Below, piece by piece: positions 7,756 to 16,099 of a stretch of DNA of 64,000 nucleotides. The translations under genes and the position numbers were made by a program. The stretch comes from Variovorax sp. CF079 (GTDB lineage Bacteria; Pseudomonadota; Gammaproteobacteria; Burkholderiales; Burkholderiaceae_C), in contig NZ_FMZU01000021.1 in NCBI RefSeq assembly GCF_900101545.1, forward strand, positions 62,001 through 126,000. The letters are read 5' to 3'. The notes below the pieces were generated by a model. That model worked only from the letters and a program-made list of their open reading frames with translations. It ran no database searches and was not told the DNA's origin. Each line of letters starts with the position of its first letter. The first letter of the stretch is position 1.

Positions 7756-8361
7756 TCAGCGCGCATCGGCCGCGAAGCTGAACAGTTCGGCGGCGGGAGC
7801 GGTCTCTGGCAGCACATAGACCAGGCCGCGCGAGGCACCGAGTGCAGGTTTCACATACGCGTCGTAGAAATCGGCCGGCACATTGATACAGCCGTAGGAA
7901 ATGCGGTTGTCGTCGACGCCGGGAGAAGCCAGGCGTTCGAGGCGGCGCTCGGACTTCTCGGTGGCGCGCACACGGTGCATCGACACGGCCGCGCCGTAGT
8001 CGACCCAGACGATGTCTTCGCCCTGCATGTTGCGCCCCGGCTCGGAGACGAAGCGGCCGGCCGGCGTGGTGCGCTCATCGGGGCGGATCTCCGACATCTT
8101 GCGTTCGCCGATGCCCGGCACCGATCGATCGCCGCGGGCCAGGCCCAGCAGCACCGGCGCGTCGCCGCGCAGGCGGCCATCGGCATCGAACACGAACACC
8201 CTCGCGTTGCGCTTGTCCACGATCGCGAACGGCCGCTGGGCGCTGTCGCCCGTGGCCACCGCGCGCTGCGCGAACTGCGCGATCTCGGCGGGCGCATCCG
8301 CTGCTGCGACGGCAGCCGAGCAAGCCGCCAGACAAAGGACGAAAGAGGTGAAGCGCTTCAA
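7756..8361 (-). CDS. L,D-transpeptidase family protein (YkuD-like), periplasmic
   Basis: A 201-residue exported protein. MKRFTSFVLCLAACSAAVAA is a Sec signal peptide. The catalytic segment contains SMHRVR (substrate His) and SYGCINVP, with the nucleophile at Cys158 of this numbering; this is the HxnSxGC(I/V)N signature of enzymes that form or remodel 3-3 peptidoglycan cross-links or attach proteins to the wall. The domain is somewhat degenerate in the N-terminal half compared with ErfK proteins. I chose a TTG start at 8359-8361: GGAG lies eight bases upstream and the signal peptide begins there, while the upstream ATG (8395-8397) lies inside a terminator hairpin. Confidence 0.82.
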   Translation of the reverse strand: MKRFTSFVLCLAACSAAVAAADAPAEIAQFAQRAVATGDSAQRPFAIVDKRNARVFVFDADGRLRGDAPVLLGLARGDRSVPGIGERKMSEIRPDERTTPAGRFVSEPGRNMQGEDIVWVDYGAAVSMHRVRATEKSERRLERLASPGVDDNRISYGCINVPADFYDAYVKPALGASRGLVYVLPETAPAAELFSFAADAR

Positions 8362-8383
8362 TGCGTCGACTCCGAATGGACTG

Positions 8384-8408
8384 AAAAAGCCGGGCATGCA
8401 GCCCGGCT
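8384..8408 (-). terminator. Rho-independent terminator of the 8438-8737 gene
   Basis: AGCCGGGC and GCCCGGCT arms around a five-base loop, followed on the minus strand by a run of five T. It ends the transcript of the secreted low-complexity protein just before the L,D-transpeptidase gene. Confidence 0.85.
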
Positions 8409-8437
8409 CGTGGCGAAAAATGCTATCTCACAGCACC

Positions 8438-8737
8438 TCAGTTGCGGTCTGCGCGCGGCGGAGACATCGGTGCCGGCGTCGTGGTGTCGGTGCTGGGCGC
8501 GGGCATGGCTGCAGGTGCCTGGCTTTGGCTCGGGCTTGTGGTCGTGCCCGGGCTCGTCGGCGTCTGAGCTTGCGCCACGGAGGTGCCGGTCGAGCCCATC
8601 GGGCCGCCCGCAGGACTTTGCTGGCCGGCTGCGGTGGGCGGGTTGGGCGATGCGGTCGTCGGTGGCGTGGCCTGCGCGAAGGCAAAGCCGCTGGCGCCTA
8701 GCGCGAGGACGGCGAGAAGATGCTTGCGTGCGTTCAT
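8438..8737 (-). CDS. secreted low-complexity Pro/Ser/Thr/Ala-rich protein
   Basis: A 99-residue hypothetical protein. MNARKHLLAVLALGASGFAF followed by AQA is a good Sec signal peptide with an AxA cleavage site; the mature part of about 75 residues is almost wholly Pro, Thr, Ser, Ala, Gly and Gln, with no fold visible and no Cys. AAGGAG precedes the ATG at good spacing and a terminator follows the stop, so it is a real single-gene unit. Such proteins are common in Burkholderiales and usually unassigned; a wall- or membrane-associated spacer is possible but unsupported. Confidence 0.72.
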   Translation of the reverse strand: MNARKHLLAVLALGASGFAFAQATPPTTASPNPPTAAGQQSPAGGPMGSTGTSVAQAQTPTSPGTTTSPSQSQAPAAMPAPSTDTTTPAPMSPPRADRN

Positions 8738-8921
8738 GCGATTACTCCTTGAGGACAGACTGAGGGTTCGATGGAATGCGCCGGTCCGAATGACCAGCTG
8801 CGTTCAACTTAGGCGACCCCTGTGCATGCGCCGGGTCGGCACCCGGCGCGCAGTCCTGTAGGAAGGAGACCACGCGGCATTACAGTCCGGGGCAACCATA
8901 TCGAGAGAAGAGTTTTTTCTG

Positions 8922-9629
8922 ATGACCGACACCGCTCCCGCACCGACCACCGAAAACAAGAAGAAGGAAGGCGGCCGCCCCCGCCGCAAGCCCCAGTCCC
9001 AGGACGCCAAGGCGCCCAAGGCCCCGCCGCGTCCGCGCAAGGTGAACCCCGTGCTCGAACGCCTGTTCGAGCTCTACCCGAAGATGTTCGGCGCGCGTTT
9101 CCTGCCGCTCAAGCTCGGCGTGTTCCAGGACCTGCTGGCGCTGCACCCCGACGAATTCAAGAAAGAGGACCTGAAGATCGCGCTGGGCCTTCATGCGCGC
9201 TCCACCCGCTACCTCGAGGCGGTGGCCGCGGGCGAGAAGCGCCATGACCTGAACGGCTTGCCAGTGGAAGACGTCGCGCCCGAGCATGTTCACCACGCGA
9301 TCCTCGAAGTGTTCCGCCGGCGCCAGGCGCGCACGGCCGACGACTTGCGGCCCCAACTGCGCGCGCGGCTGGTCGAAGCCATCGAAGCCTCGGGCCTCTC
9401 GCGCGAGGAATACATGCTCGTCGTTCGCACGAACGACGAGGCATCGAACGCCGTGCTCGACGAGGCCTTCGCCGAATGGGGTGCGCGCACCGCCAAGCGC
9501 GAGGCGCTGCTGCGTGCCTTCGAGGCCAGCGGGCGTAGCGTGGCGGAGTTCGCGGAGATGTATGGGATGGATCCGGCCGAGGTAGGACGGACGCTGGAGC
9601 GCGCGCGGGCGCGCGCGCAGTCCGAGTAG
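8922..9629 (+). CDS. ProQ/FinO family RNA chaperone
   Basis: A 235-residue protein. A basic, Pro/Lys-rich disordered N-terminus (1-45) leads into a ProQ/FinO domain (about 45-150) with VLERLFELYPKMF, LPLKLGVFQDLLALHP and LGLHARSTRYLEAVAAGEKR, the last segment being the conserved RNA-binding surface of the family. The C-terminal third is helical and charged, extending the domain beyond E. coli ProQ's architecture. Expected role: binding structured 3' ends of sRNAs and mRNAs in the cytoplasm. It stands alone, with the 9.6-9.9 kb leader region behind it. Confidence 0.9.
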   Translation: MTDTAPAPTTENKKKEGGRPRRKPQSQDAKAPKAPPRPRKVNPVLERLFELYPKMFGARFLPLKLGVFQDLLALHPDEFKKEDLKIALGLHARSTRYLEAVAAGEKRHDLNGLPVEDVAPEHVHHAILEVFRRRQARTADDLRPQLRARLVEAIEASGLSREEYMLVVRTNDEASNAVLDEAFAEWGARTAKREALLRAFEASGRSVAEFAEMYGMDPAEVGRTLERARARAQSE

Positions 9630-9782
9630 CCACACGAACGCAACCGCCGTCGTCTTCGCGCCACAACCACCGGCTCTGCGCTTGCAGGCGGTGGCCAGTC
9701 TCGCCACAATCCGCGCTTCTTTTCAGCAAGCGTTTGCTGTGCGTCCGGTGACGATCAACCTCCCTGACGAGCTTTACTTTCC

Positions 9783-9806
9783 ATGAACCGTTTTCTGAAC
9801 TTCTGA
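9783..9806 (+). other. possible seven-codon leader ORF
   Basis: ATG AAC CGT TTT CTG AAC TTC TGA encodes MNRFLNF and lies about 63 bases before a strong terminator that directly precedes the gene at 9916. The arrangement (short ORF, hairpin, terminator, ribosome-binding site, genes) resembles a transcription attenuator. There is no strong Shine-Dalgarno and no run of one rare amino acid, so translation is uncertain. The rest of the gap 9630-9915 shows one small inverted repeat (CAGCAA-N4-TTGCTG at 9724-9739) and nothing else I can name. Confidence 0.3.
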
Positions 9807-9868
9807 CCCGCACTCCGACCGCCCCGGCCGGACGTGCATACGTCCCGCCGCGGCCCGTCGACACAACG

Positions 9869-9906
9869 GCCCCGGCGCAGCCATCTGCCGGGGCTTTGTT
9901 TTTTGG
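9869..9906 (+). terminator. strong intrinsic terminator ahead of the 9916 gene
   Basis: GCCCCGGC and GCCGGGGC arms around a ten-base loop, followed by TTTGTTTTTT. The T run ends only a few bases before the GGAG ribosome-binding site of the 9916 gene. It either ends the transcript of the ProQ-like gene 240 bases upstream or attenuates the genes that follow. Confidence 0.88.
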
Positions 9907-9915
9907 AGTGCGGAT

Positions 9916-10134
9916 ATGAGTTCGCGGCGCAGGGCGCGTGACGACGACAAACGTCTCGCCCGTTTTTACTTTCCGCTGCCGGCCGCGCCGGCGCCGCGCA
10001 ACCCCGTGGTTGCCGCGATGGCGCATCGCGCGTCGAGCCAGGGTGCAGGCCGGCACTTGCGCAGCCGCCGCGCCGAACGGCGCGCGCAACGCGTGGCCTT
10101 GCAAAAAGCCGTGCGATGGATCGAGGAGCCTTGA
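9916..10134 (+). CDS. small Arg-rich hypothetical protein
   Basis: A 72-residue, very basic protein (MSSRRRARDDDKRLARFYF at the start, many Arg and Ala after) with no recognised domain, signal peptide or membrane segment. GGAG lies seven bases before the ATG, and the stop TGA is one base from the start of the next gene, so the two are surely one transcript. Its charge suggests contact with nucleic acid or an acidic protein, but that is only inference. It sits directly behind a strong terminator, which would have to be read through if transcription starts upstream. Confidence 0.65.
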   Translation: MSSRRRARDDDKRLARFYFPLPAAPAPRNPVVAAMAHRASSQGAGRHLRSRRAERRAQRVALQKAVRWIEEP

Positions 10135-10135
10135 G

Positions 10136-10909
10136 ATGCGCGAGGACATGGACAAGGTCATCGTCGAGCGCCCCCGTCGCGGCGGCGGCGTGCAGGGCGA
10201 CGGGCGCATCTGGCGCAACAGCAGGGATCGCGGCGCGCACTTGGGCATGCAGCGCGGATACGCGCACCCCAAGGGTTTCAACGAGAACCTCGCGCCGCTC
10301 AAGCGCTGGTTGCACAAGCAGGCGCACCGGCCGTGGGACGCGGTGTATTCCGAGCTGTGCAGGGGCATCGACCGTCGCAACACGGTGCAGGCCCACATCC
10401 ATCAGCACGTCGACCAGTTCGTCGAACGCGAGACGCGATGGATCGATGGCATGGTGATGGTCTGGCGCCGTTGGCCTGGACCTCCGGCGTGGGTGCCGGT
10501 GCGCGAGCATTCATACACCGAACTGTTCGTTCACCCCGTCACCGGCGTGTTGTTGCCGAATCGAGGCCAGCACAAGGCGCGGCAGCAGGAGCGGGCGCGA
10601 CGGGCGCAGCGGCACACGGACCAACCCTATGCCGAGTACCACGTGATCGACAGCGTCACGCAGTGGCATCGGGTCGATGGTTGCTGGTTCGAAGTGAGGC
10701 TCGCGCCGCTGCCGCTCGGCACGGGAGCGACGGCAGAGCGCTATGACGTGCTGCGCCGCTGCAAGGTGACCCGCGCGCACGCGCGCCAGCCGCCGGCGCC
10801 CGGTGTGCCGGCGACGCGCGCCATGTATGGACAGGACTGCGTGTACGCGGTCGCCAAGCGGCAGCTCAGCCGCCGGGAGGTGCAGTCGCGCCTGGCCGGC
10901 GGCGCCTGA
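10136..10909 (+). CDS. conserved protein of unknown function with MREDMxKVIVERPR N-terminus
   Basis: A 257-residue soluble protein starting MREDMDKVIVERPRRGGG. I recognise this N-terminal signature and the following block NENLAPLKRWL...RPWDAVYSEL (about residues 48-75) from uncharacterised proteins of myxobacteria, planctomycetes and some proteobacteria, but no function is known to me. The middle (HIHQHVDQFVERET, then HSYTELFVHPVTGVLLPN) looks like a folded domain; the C-terminus is basic. The start is placed one base after the stop of the small Arg-rich gene, with GAGGAG upstream; MDKVIVE at 10148 is an alternative. It ends 10 bases from convergent glcB. Confidence 0.75.
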   Translation: MREDMDKVIVERPRRGGGVQGDGRIWRNSRDRGAHLGMQRGYAHPKGFNENLAPLKRWLHKQAHRPWDAVYSELCRGIDRRNTVQAHIHQHVDQFVERETRWIDGMVMVWRRWPGPPAWVPVREHSYTELFVHPVTGVLLPNRGQHKARQQERARRAQRHTDQPYAEYHVIDSVTQWHRVDGCWFEVRLAPLPLGTGATAERYDVLRRCKVTRAHARQPPAPGVPATRAMYGQDCVYAVAKRQLSRREVQSRLAGGA

Positions 10910-10919
10910 AGACTCGGCG

Positions 10920-13097
10920 TCAGGCCTCGCCCGCCTTCACCTTCAACCGCCAAGCATGCAACAGCGGCTCCGTGTAGCCGCTCGGCTGCGCGATGCCCTT
11001 GAACACCAGCTCCTGCGCCGCCTTGTACGCGGCCGAGGTCGCGAAGTTGCCGGCCATGTTCTGGTAGAGCGGATCGCCGGCGTTCTGCCCGTCGACCACC
11101 GCGGCCATGCGCTGGAAGGTGGCGTCGACCTGCTCTTTGGTCACCACGCCGTGCAGCAGCCAGTTAGCGATGTGCTGGCTCGAGATGCGCAGCGTGGCGC
11201 GGTCTTCCATCAGGCCCACGTTGTGGATGTCGGGCACCTTGGAGCAGCCGACGCCCTGGTCGATCCAGCGCACCACGTAGCCGAGGATGCCCTGCACGTT
11301 GTTGTCGAGCTCCTGCTGGCGCTCCTCGGCCGACCACTTCGCTTCGGGCACGACCGGCACCTTGAGCAGGTCGCCCAGGATGTTGTCGCGCTCGGCGTTG
11401 GCGTCGATCTTCTCCAGCTCCTTCTGGACATTCGCCACGCTCACCTGGTGGTAGTGCAGCGCGTGCAGCGTGGCGGCAGTGGGCGAGGGCACCCAGGCGG
11501 TGTTGGCGCCGGCCTTGGGATGGCCGATCTTCTGTTCCAGCATCGCGGCCATCAGGTCGGGCATGGCCCACATGCCCTTGCCGATCTGCGCCTTGCCGCG
11601 CAGGCCGCACGACAGGCCCACCAGCACGTTGTTCTTCTCGTAGGCCTGGATCCACGGCGTGGTCTTCATGTCGCCCTTGCGCAGCATCGGGCCGGCGTGC
11701 ATGGCGGTGTGCATCTCGTCGCCGGTGCGGTCGAGGAAGCCGGTGTTGATGAAGGCCACGCGCGCGGCCGCCTCGGCGATGCAGGCCTTGAGGTTGACGC
11801 TGGTGCGGCGCTCCTCGTCCATGATGCCGAGCTTCACGGTGTTGGCCGGCAGGCCCAGCATCTCTTCGACGCGGCCGAAGAGCTCGCTCGCGAAGGCCAC
11901 CTCGGCCGGGCCGTGCATCTTCGGCTTCACGATGTAGACGGAGCCGGTGCGCGAGTTGCCCTTGCGCTTCAGGTCGACGGTGGCGATGGTGGTGGTGATC
12001 ACCGCGTCCATGATCCCTTCCGGAATCTCCTTGCCGCCGCCATAGAGGATGGCCGGATTGGTCATCAGGTGGCCCACGTTGCGCACGAACATCAGCGAGC
12101 GGCCGTGCAGGCTGACCGGCCGGCCGTCGGCGCCTGTGTATTCGCGGTCGGGGTTCAGGCCGCGCGTGAAGGTCTTGCCGCCCTTGGCGACTTCCTCGGT
12201 CAGCGTGCCCTGCAGGATGCCGAGCCAGTTCGAGTAGGCGAGCACCTTGTCGGTGGCATCGACCACGGCCACCGAGTCCTCGAGGTCGAGGATGGTGGAG
12301 AGCGCGGCTTCGAGCACCACATCGCTGATGCCGGCGGGGTCGGTCTTGCCGATGGCGGTCGTGCGGTCGATCTGGATGTCGATATGGATGCCGTTGTGCT
12401 TGATGAGCACCGACTTCGGCGCCGCCGCGTCGCCCTGGTAGCCGGCGAACTGCGCTGGGTCGGCGAGGTGGGTGCTGCTGCTTTGCAGCGTCACCACGAG
12501 CTGGCCGTCCTTGACCGAGTAGCCGGTCGCGTTCTTGTGCGAGCCGTTCTCGAGCGGGGCCGCCTGGTCGAGCACGCCGCGCGCGAAGGCGATCACCTTG
12601 GCGCCGCGCGCCGGGTTGTAGCCCTTGCCCTTCTCGGCGCCGCCGGTCTCGGGAATAGCATCGGTGCCGTAGAGCGCGTCGTACAGCGAGCCCCAGCGTG
12701 CGTTGGCGGCGTTGAGCGCGTAGCGCGCATTGAGGATAGGCACCACCAACTGCGGGCCGGCCTGCAGCGCGAGTTCGGCGTCGACGTTGGCGGTGCTGGC
12801 CTTCACGTCCTTGGGTTGCGGCAGCAGGTAGCCGATCTTCTCGAGGAAGGTGCGATACGCCGGCATGTCGGCGATCGGACCGGGGTGGGCCTTGTGCCAG
12901 GCGTCCATCTCGGACTGCAGCCGGTCGCGTTCGGCCAGGAGCGCGATGTTCTTCGGCGCGAGCTCGCCGACGATCGCGTCGAAGCCCTTCCAGAAGGTCG
13001 CGCTGGCCACGCCGGTGGCGGGCAGCACCTTGTCTTCGATGAAGCGATGGAGCTCGTCGGCGACCTGGAGGCCGTGGACGGTGGTGCGGGCGGTCAT
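10920..13097 (-). CDS. glcB: malate synthase G
   Basis: A 725-residue enzyme that condenses glyoxylate with acetyl-CoA to malate in the glyoxylate cycle and glycolate use. Length and sequence match the monomeric G isoform (about 720-730). Recognisable blocks include the N-terminal [35 protein letters not shown] (catalytic acidic region), [34 protein letters not shown]-like [18 protein letters not shown] and the C-terminal [19 protein letters not shown]. The ATG at 13095-13097 follows GGAG at good spacing; the open frame 31 codons upstream has no similarity. It is divergent from the aminotransferase gene over a 204-base AT-rich gap. Confidence 0.96.
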   Translation of the reverse strand: MTARTTVHGLQVADELHRFIEDKVLPATGVASATFWKGFDAIVGELAPKNIALLAERDRLQSEMDAWHKAHPGPIADMPAYRTFLEKIGYLLPQPKDVKASTANVDAELALQAGPQLVVPILNARYALNAANARWGSLYDALYGTDAIPETGGAEKGKGYNPARGAKVIAFARGVLDQAAPLENGSHKNATGYSVKDGQLVVTLQSSSTHLADPAQFAGYQGDAAAPKSVLIKHNGIHIDIQIDRTTAIGKTDPAGISDVVLEAALSTILDLEDSVAVVDATDKVLAYSNWLGILQGTLTEEVAKGGKTFTRGLNPDREYTGADGRPVSLHGRSLMFVRNVGHLMTNPAILYGGGKEIPEGIMDAVITTTIATVDLKRKGNSRTGSVYIVKPKMHGPAEVAFASELFGRVEEMLGLPANTVKLGIMDEERRTSVNLKACIAEAAARVAFINTGFLDRTGDEMHTAMHAGPMLRKGDMKTTPWIQAYEKNNVLVGLSCGLRGKAQIGKGMWAMPDLMAAMLEQKIGHPKAGANTAWVPSPTAATLHALHYHQVSVANVQKELEKIDANAERDNILGDLLKVPVVPEAKWSAEERQQELDNNVQGILGYVVRWIDQGVGCSKVPDIHNVGLMEDRATLRISSQHIANWLLHGVVTKEQVDATFQRMAAVVDGQNAGDPLYQNMAGNFATSAAYKAAQELVFKGIAQPSGYTEPLLHAWRLKVKAGEA

Positions 13098-13268
13098 GTT
13101 CTCTACTCCTTGAAATCGAATGCAGCCGAAGACTTTATTCGATACCTGGCTGATCAGTAAGAGCCGTGAGCGGGTTTTATCAATGACCAAATTGAATGTA
13201 ATCGCGGCCCGCCCAGGCTTCGGCTCAAAGGGTAGGCCCTGATAGGAGCGATGTACATGCCCCGGATA

Positions 13269-13284
13269 ATTTAACTTCTTAAAT
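13269..13284. promoter_or_regulatory. AT-rich inverted repeat in the glcB/aminotransferase divergent gap
   Basis: ATTTAA-CTTC-TTAAAT, a perfect repeat with six-base arms, in an AT-rich island unlike the surrounding sequence and 17 bases before the aminotransferase start. A regulator site or promoter region is likely; no regulator gene is adjacent to name. Confidence 0.4.
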
Positions 13285-13301
13285 AATTACGATTCGAAGC
13301 G

Positions 13302-14297
13302 ATGATCCTGCTGGCATCCAACGAAAACCCGCTCGGCATGCCCGAATCGGCGCGCCGCGCCGCCGCAGCAGCGCTGGAAGGCGCGGGCAACTATCCCGAC
13401 AGCAACGGCACCGCGCTCAAGCATGCGCTGGCCTCGCGGCTGGACGTGCCGATGGACTGGCTGACGCTGGGCAGCGGCTCGAGCGAGATCCTCGAGCTGG
13501 CGGCGCAGGTGAGCGTCAAGCCCGGCGAAGGCGTGGTCTATTCGCAATACGGCTTCATCGTCTATGCGCAGGCGGCGGCCCATGCCCATGCGAGAAGCAC
13601 CGTGGTGCCGGCGTGCGATTTCGGCCACGACCTCGACGCCATGCGGGCGGCCATCGGCGAAGACACGCGCCTGGTCTTCGTGGCCAATCCCAACAACCCG
13701 ACCGGCACCTTCATCGAAGCGGGCCCGCTGCTCGAATTCCTGCAGGCGGTGCCGGCGCACGTCACGGTGCTGCTCGACGAGGCCTACACCGAGTACCTCG
13801 CGCCGGCACAACGCTACGACAGCATCGCCTGGGTGCGGCGCTTCCCGAATCTGATCGTGGCGCGCACCTTCTCCAAGGCCTACGGGCTGGCCGGGCTGCG
13901 CATCGGCTACGGCGTCGCGCAGCCGGCGCTGGCAGCGCGCCTGAATGCACAGCGGCCGCGCTTCAACGTGAGCACGCCGGCCCAGGTCGCAGCGGTGGCG
14001 GCGCTGGCTGACGCGGCCTTTCTCGCGCGCAGCTACCAGCTCAACACCATCGGGCGGGCGCAACTCGCGAACGGGCTGCACGAGCTCAGGCTGGCTTCCA
14101 TTCCGTCGTCGGGCAACTTCGTGATGGTGCAGGTCGGGGAGGGGCGCACCGTGCATGCGCGCCTGCTGGCCGCCGGCATCGAGGTCTCGCTGCTCGACAA
14201 CTACGGCCTGCCGCACTGGCTGCGCATCACGGTCGGCCTGACCGAGCAGAACGAGGCCGTACTTGACGCGCTCCGCGACAACGCGCCAGCACGCTGA
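13302..14297 (+). CDS. PLP-dependent aminotransferase, histidinol-phosphate aminotransferase-like
   Basis: A 331-residue fold-type I enzyme. It begins almost directly at ILLASNENPLG, which in HisC proteins normally follows about 20-30 further residues, so the N-terminus is short; an in-frame TAA 16 bases upstream of the ATG excludes extension. VANPNNPTG, LDEAYTEY and the PLP-lysine motif FSKAYGLAGLRIGYG are intact, and the C-terminal LPHWLRITVG holds the carboxylate Arg. Active enzyme likely. Its position away from his genes suggests a HisC paralogue (aromatic or other amino acid) rather than the main biosynthetic enzyme; that is inference. Confidence 0.88.
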   Translation: MILLASNENPLGMPESARRAAAAALEGAGNYPDSNGTALKHALASRLDVPMDWLTLGSGSSEILELAAQVSVKPGEGVVYSQYGFIVYAQAAAHAHARSTVVPACDFGHDLDAMRAAIGEDTRLVFVANPNNPTGTFIEAGPLLEFLQAVPAHVTVLLDEAYTEYLAPAQRYDSIAWVRRFPNLIVARTFSKAYGLAGLRIGYGVAQPALAARLNAQRPRFNVSTPAQVAAVAALADAAFLARSYQLNTIGRAQLANGLHELRLASIPSSGNFVMVQVGEGRTVHARLLAAGIEVSLLDNYGLPHWLRITVGLTEQNEAVLDALRDNAPAR

Positions 14298-14321
14298 TCC
14301 CGCTCGGCAAAGTCCGGTCCT

Positions 14322-15062
14322 TCAAACCTGCCCGCTGAGTCGGCTCGCGGCGGCGCGCACGGGTTCGATGTGCCGCTCGTCATAGCGATGCGCCGGCATC
14401 GTCAGCGTGAGCGCCGCGGCCAGGCGGCCGTCGGCGTGGAACACCGGCGCCGAGATGCCGCCCAGTTCGGCCGAGCGGTCGCCGACCATCGCGCAGTAGC
14501 CCTGGGCGCGGATGGCGTCGTAGAGCTTGCGCTCCTTGCTGCCGCGCGGGCGTTCGGCCTCGGGGCCGAAGGCGATCAGGATGCGGGCGCCGGCGCCGCG
14601 GTCGTTGGGCAGCAGGTCGCCGGCGCGCACGTGGTCGCGTACCACGTGAGGTGAGTCGACGCGGTAGAGGCACAGGCGCGCCCAGCTGTCGCCCTGGTCC
14701 TGACGCACGTGGTAGGACGCGCTCTCGCCGGTGGCCGCGACCAGCTCGCGCAGCACCGGAGGCACGATGCGGTCGAGCGAGAGCGAGGCCGCGTAAAGGC
14801 CGTGTAGCCGCGCGATCTCCATGCCGAGCGCATAGCGGCCGTCCTCCTGCCGGCGGATCAGGCGCGCATGCTCGAGCGAGGCGAGCAGGCGCAGCACCGT
14901 GCTCTTGTAGAGCTGCGTGCGTTCGGCGAACTGCGCCAGCGTCAGCGCCTCGTCGCCGGGCTGGAAGCATGAAAGTAGGCTCAGCGCCCGATCGACCGCA
15001 GCGGCGCCGCCCGGCGCGGCGTTGAGGTCGGAGACCGATTCGGTGTGGGCTTTGCGGGGCAT
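14322..15062 (-). CDS. IclR family transcriptional regulator
   Basis: A 246-residue regulator with the N-terminal winged HTH (AAVDRALSLLSCFQPGDEAL, LAQFAERTQLYKSTVLRLLA, around 20-80) and the C-terminal ligand-binding domain (GAGARILIAFGP ... GGISAPVFHADGRLAAALTL). It is divergent from the lyase/CoA-transferase/Bug-receptor operon over a 104-base gap containing two similar palindromes, which are its probable operators and imply control of both itself and that operon. The ligand is probably an intermediate of the operon's substrate. It ends convergently with the aminotransferase gene. Confidence 0.93.
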   Translation of the reverse strand: MPRKAHTESVSDLNAAPGGAAAVDRALSLLSCFQPGDEALTLAQFAERTQLYKSTVLRLLASLEHARLIRRQEDGRYALGMEIARLHGLYAASLSLDRIVPPVLRELVAATGESASYHVRQDQGDSWARLCLYRVDSPHVVRDHVRAGDLLPNDRGAGARILIAFGPEAERPRGSKERKLYDAIRAQGYCAMVGDRSAELGGISAPVFHADGRLAAALTLTMPAHRYDERHIEPVRAAASRLSGQV

Positions 15063-15099
15063 GGCTTCGGGTTGACAGTGGAGGGTGTGCTGCGGTCTA

Positions 15100-15137
15100 A
15101 TTCTGTAAAACAGAATTTAGTTCTGTTAGATAGAACT
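15100..15137. promoter_or_regulatory. double palindromic operator between the IclR gene and its catabolic operon
   Basis: Two related inverted repeats. The first (15100-15116) is perfect, ATTCTGT-AAA-ACAGAAT. The second (15119-15137) is AGTTCT-N7-AGAACT and carries the same TTCTGT half. Their centres are 20 bases apart, close to two helical turns, so dimers could bind the same face and cooperate. Position and symmetry fit IclR-type control. Confidence 0.7.
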
Positions 15138-15166
15138 GTCAAGCGCCCTTCAAGGAGACAAGCCCG

Positions 15167-16099
15167 ATGACAAGTCCCGATGTCCTCATCAGCGAGGTCG
15201 GCCCGCGCGACGGCCTGCAGTCCGTCAAGGCGACGATGCCCACGGACTACAAGCTGCGCTGGATCGAAGCCCTGTACGCCGCCGGCGTGCGCGAGATGGA
15301 GGTTGCCTCCTTCGTGCCGGCCCGCCTGCTGCCGCAGATGGCCGACGCTGCCGAGGTGGTGCGCCACGCCGTCACGCTGCCTGGCCTCACGGTGATGGCC
15401 TTGGTGCCCAATCGCAAGGGCGCCGAAGCCGCGCTCGCGGCGGGCGTGCACAAGCTCACGATGCCGGTATCGGCCAGCGCCGCGCATTCGCTGGCCAATG
15501 TGCGCAAGACGCGCGAAGAGATGGTCGAAGAGGTGCGCGCCATCGCCGAACTGCGCCGCGAGATCGCGCCGCAGGTGAAACTCGAGGCCGGCATCTCGAC
15601 CGCCTTCGGCTGCACGCTGCAGGGCGAGGTGCCGGAAGACGAAGTCATTTGGCTGGCCGCGCAATGCGTGGCCGCGGGCGCCGACGAATCGGGGCTCTCC
15701 GACACGGTCGGCTATGCCAACCCGGCGCAGGTGCGCCGTCTCTTCAGGCGCCTGCGCGCCGAGCTCGGCGACAAGGCCGGCGCCGCCCACATGCACAACA
15801 CGCGCGGCCTGGGCCTGGCCAACTGCCTCGCGGCCTACGAAGAAGGCGTGCGCACTTTCGATGCCTCGCTCGGCGGCCTCGGCGGCTGTCCCTATGCGCC
15901 CGGCGCATCCGGCAACGTCGTCACCGAGGACCTGGTCTTCATGTTCGAGGCCATGGGCGTCGCCACCGGCATCGACATCGAGAAACTCATCGCGGCGCGC
16001 GCGCCGCTCATGGCCGGCCTGCCGGGCGAGCCGGTCTACGGCATGACGCCCGAGGCCGGCCTGCCCAAGGGCTTCGTTCAAGGAAAAGCACATGTCTGA
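15167..16099 (+). CDS. hydroxymethylglutaryl-CoA lyase family protein
   Basis: A 310-residue TIM-barrel lyase. ISEVGPRDGLQ at the start carries the catalytic Arg-Asp pair, AAHMHNTRGLGLANC holds metal-binding His residues, and SLGGLGGCPYAPGASGNVVTEDL is the active-site loop with the catalytic Cys, so it should cleave a 3-hydroxy-3-methyl(glutaryl)-type CoA thioester to acetyl-CoA and an oxoacid. AAGGAG precedes the ATG. It overlaps the CoA-transferase gene by 8 bases. Paired with a CoA-transferase and a Bug receptor, the substrate may be an imported dicarboxylate activated to its CoA ester rather than HMG-CoA of leucine breakdown; this is inference. Confidence 0.9.
   Translation: MTSPDVLISEVGPRDGLQSVKATMPTDYKLRWIEALYAAGVREMEVASFVPARLLPQMADAAEVVRHAVTLPGLTVMALVPNRKGAEAALAAGVHKLTMPVSASAAHSLANVRKTREEMVEEVRAIAELRREIAPQVKLEAGISTAFGCTLQGEVPEDEVIWLAAQCVAAGADESGLSDTVGYANPAQVRRLFRRLRAELGDKAGAAHMHNTRGLGLANCLAAYEEGVRTFDASLGGLGGCPYAPGASGNVVTEDLVFMFEAMGVATGIDIEKLIAARAPLMAGLPGEPVYGMTPEAGLPKGFVQGKAHV

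Noticed and set aside
9783-9806. The MNRFLNF ORF as a pheA-type leader peptide
   Set aside because: Only two Phe codons and they are not adjacent, and the downstream genes are not amino-acid biosynthesis genes; kept only as a possible leader ORF.
10803-13160. A 785-codon open frame on the plus strand opposite glcB
   Set aside because: High-GC antisense frame of malate synthase G, composed of His/Gly/Val/Ala runs with no domain.
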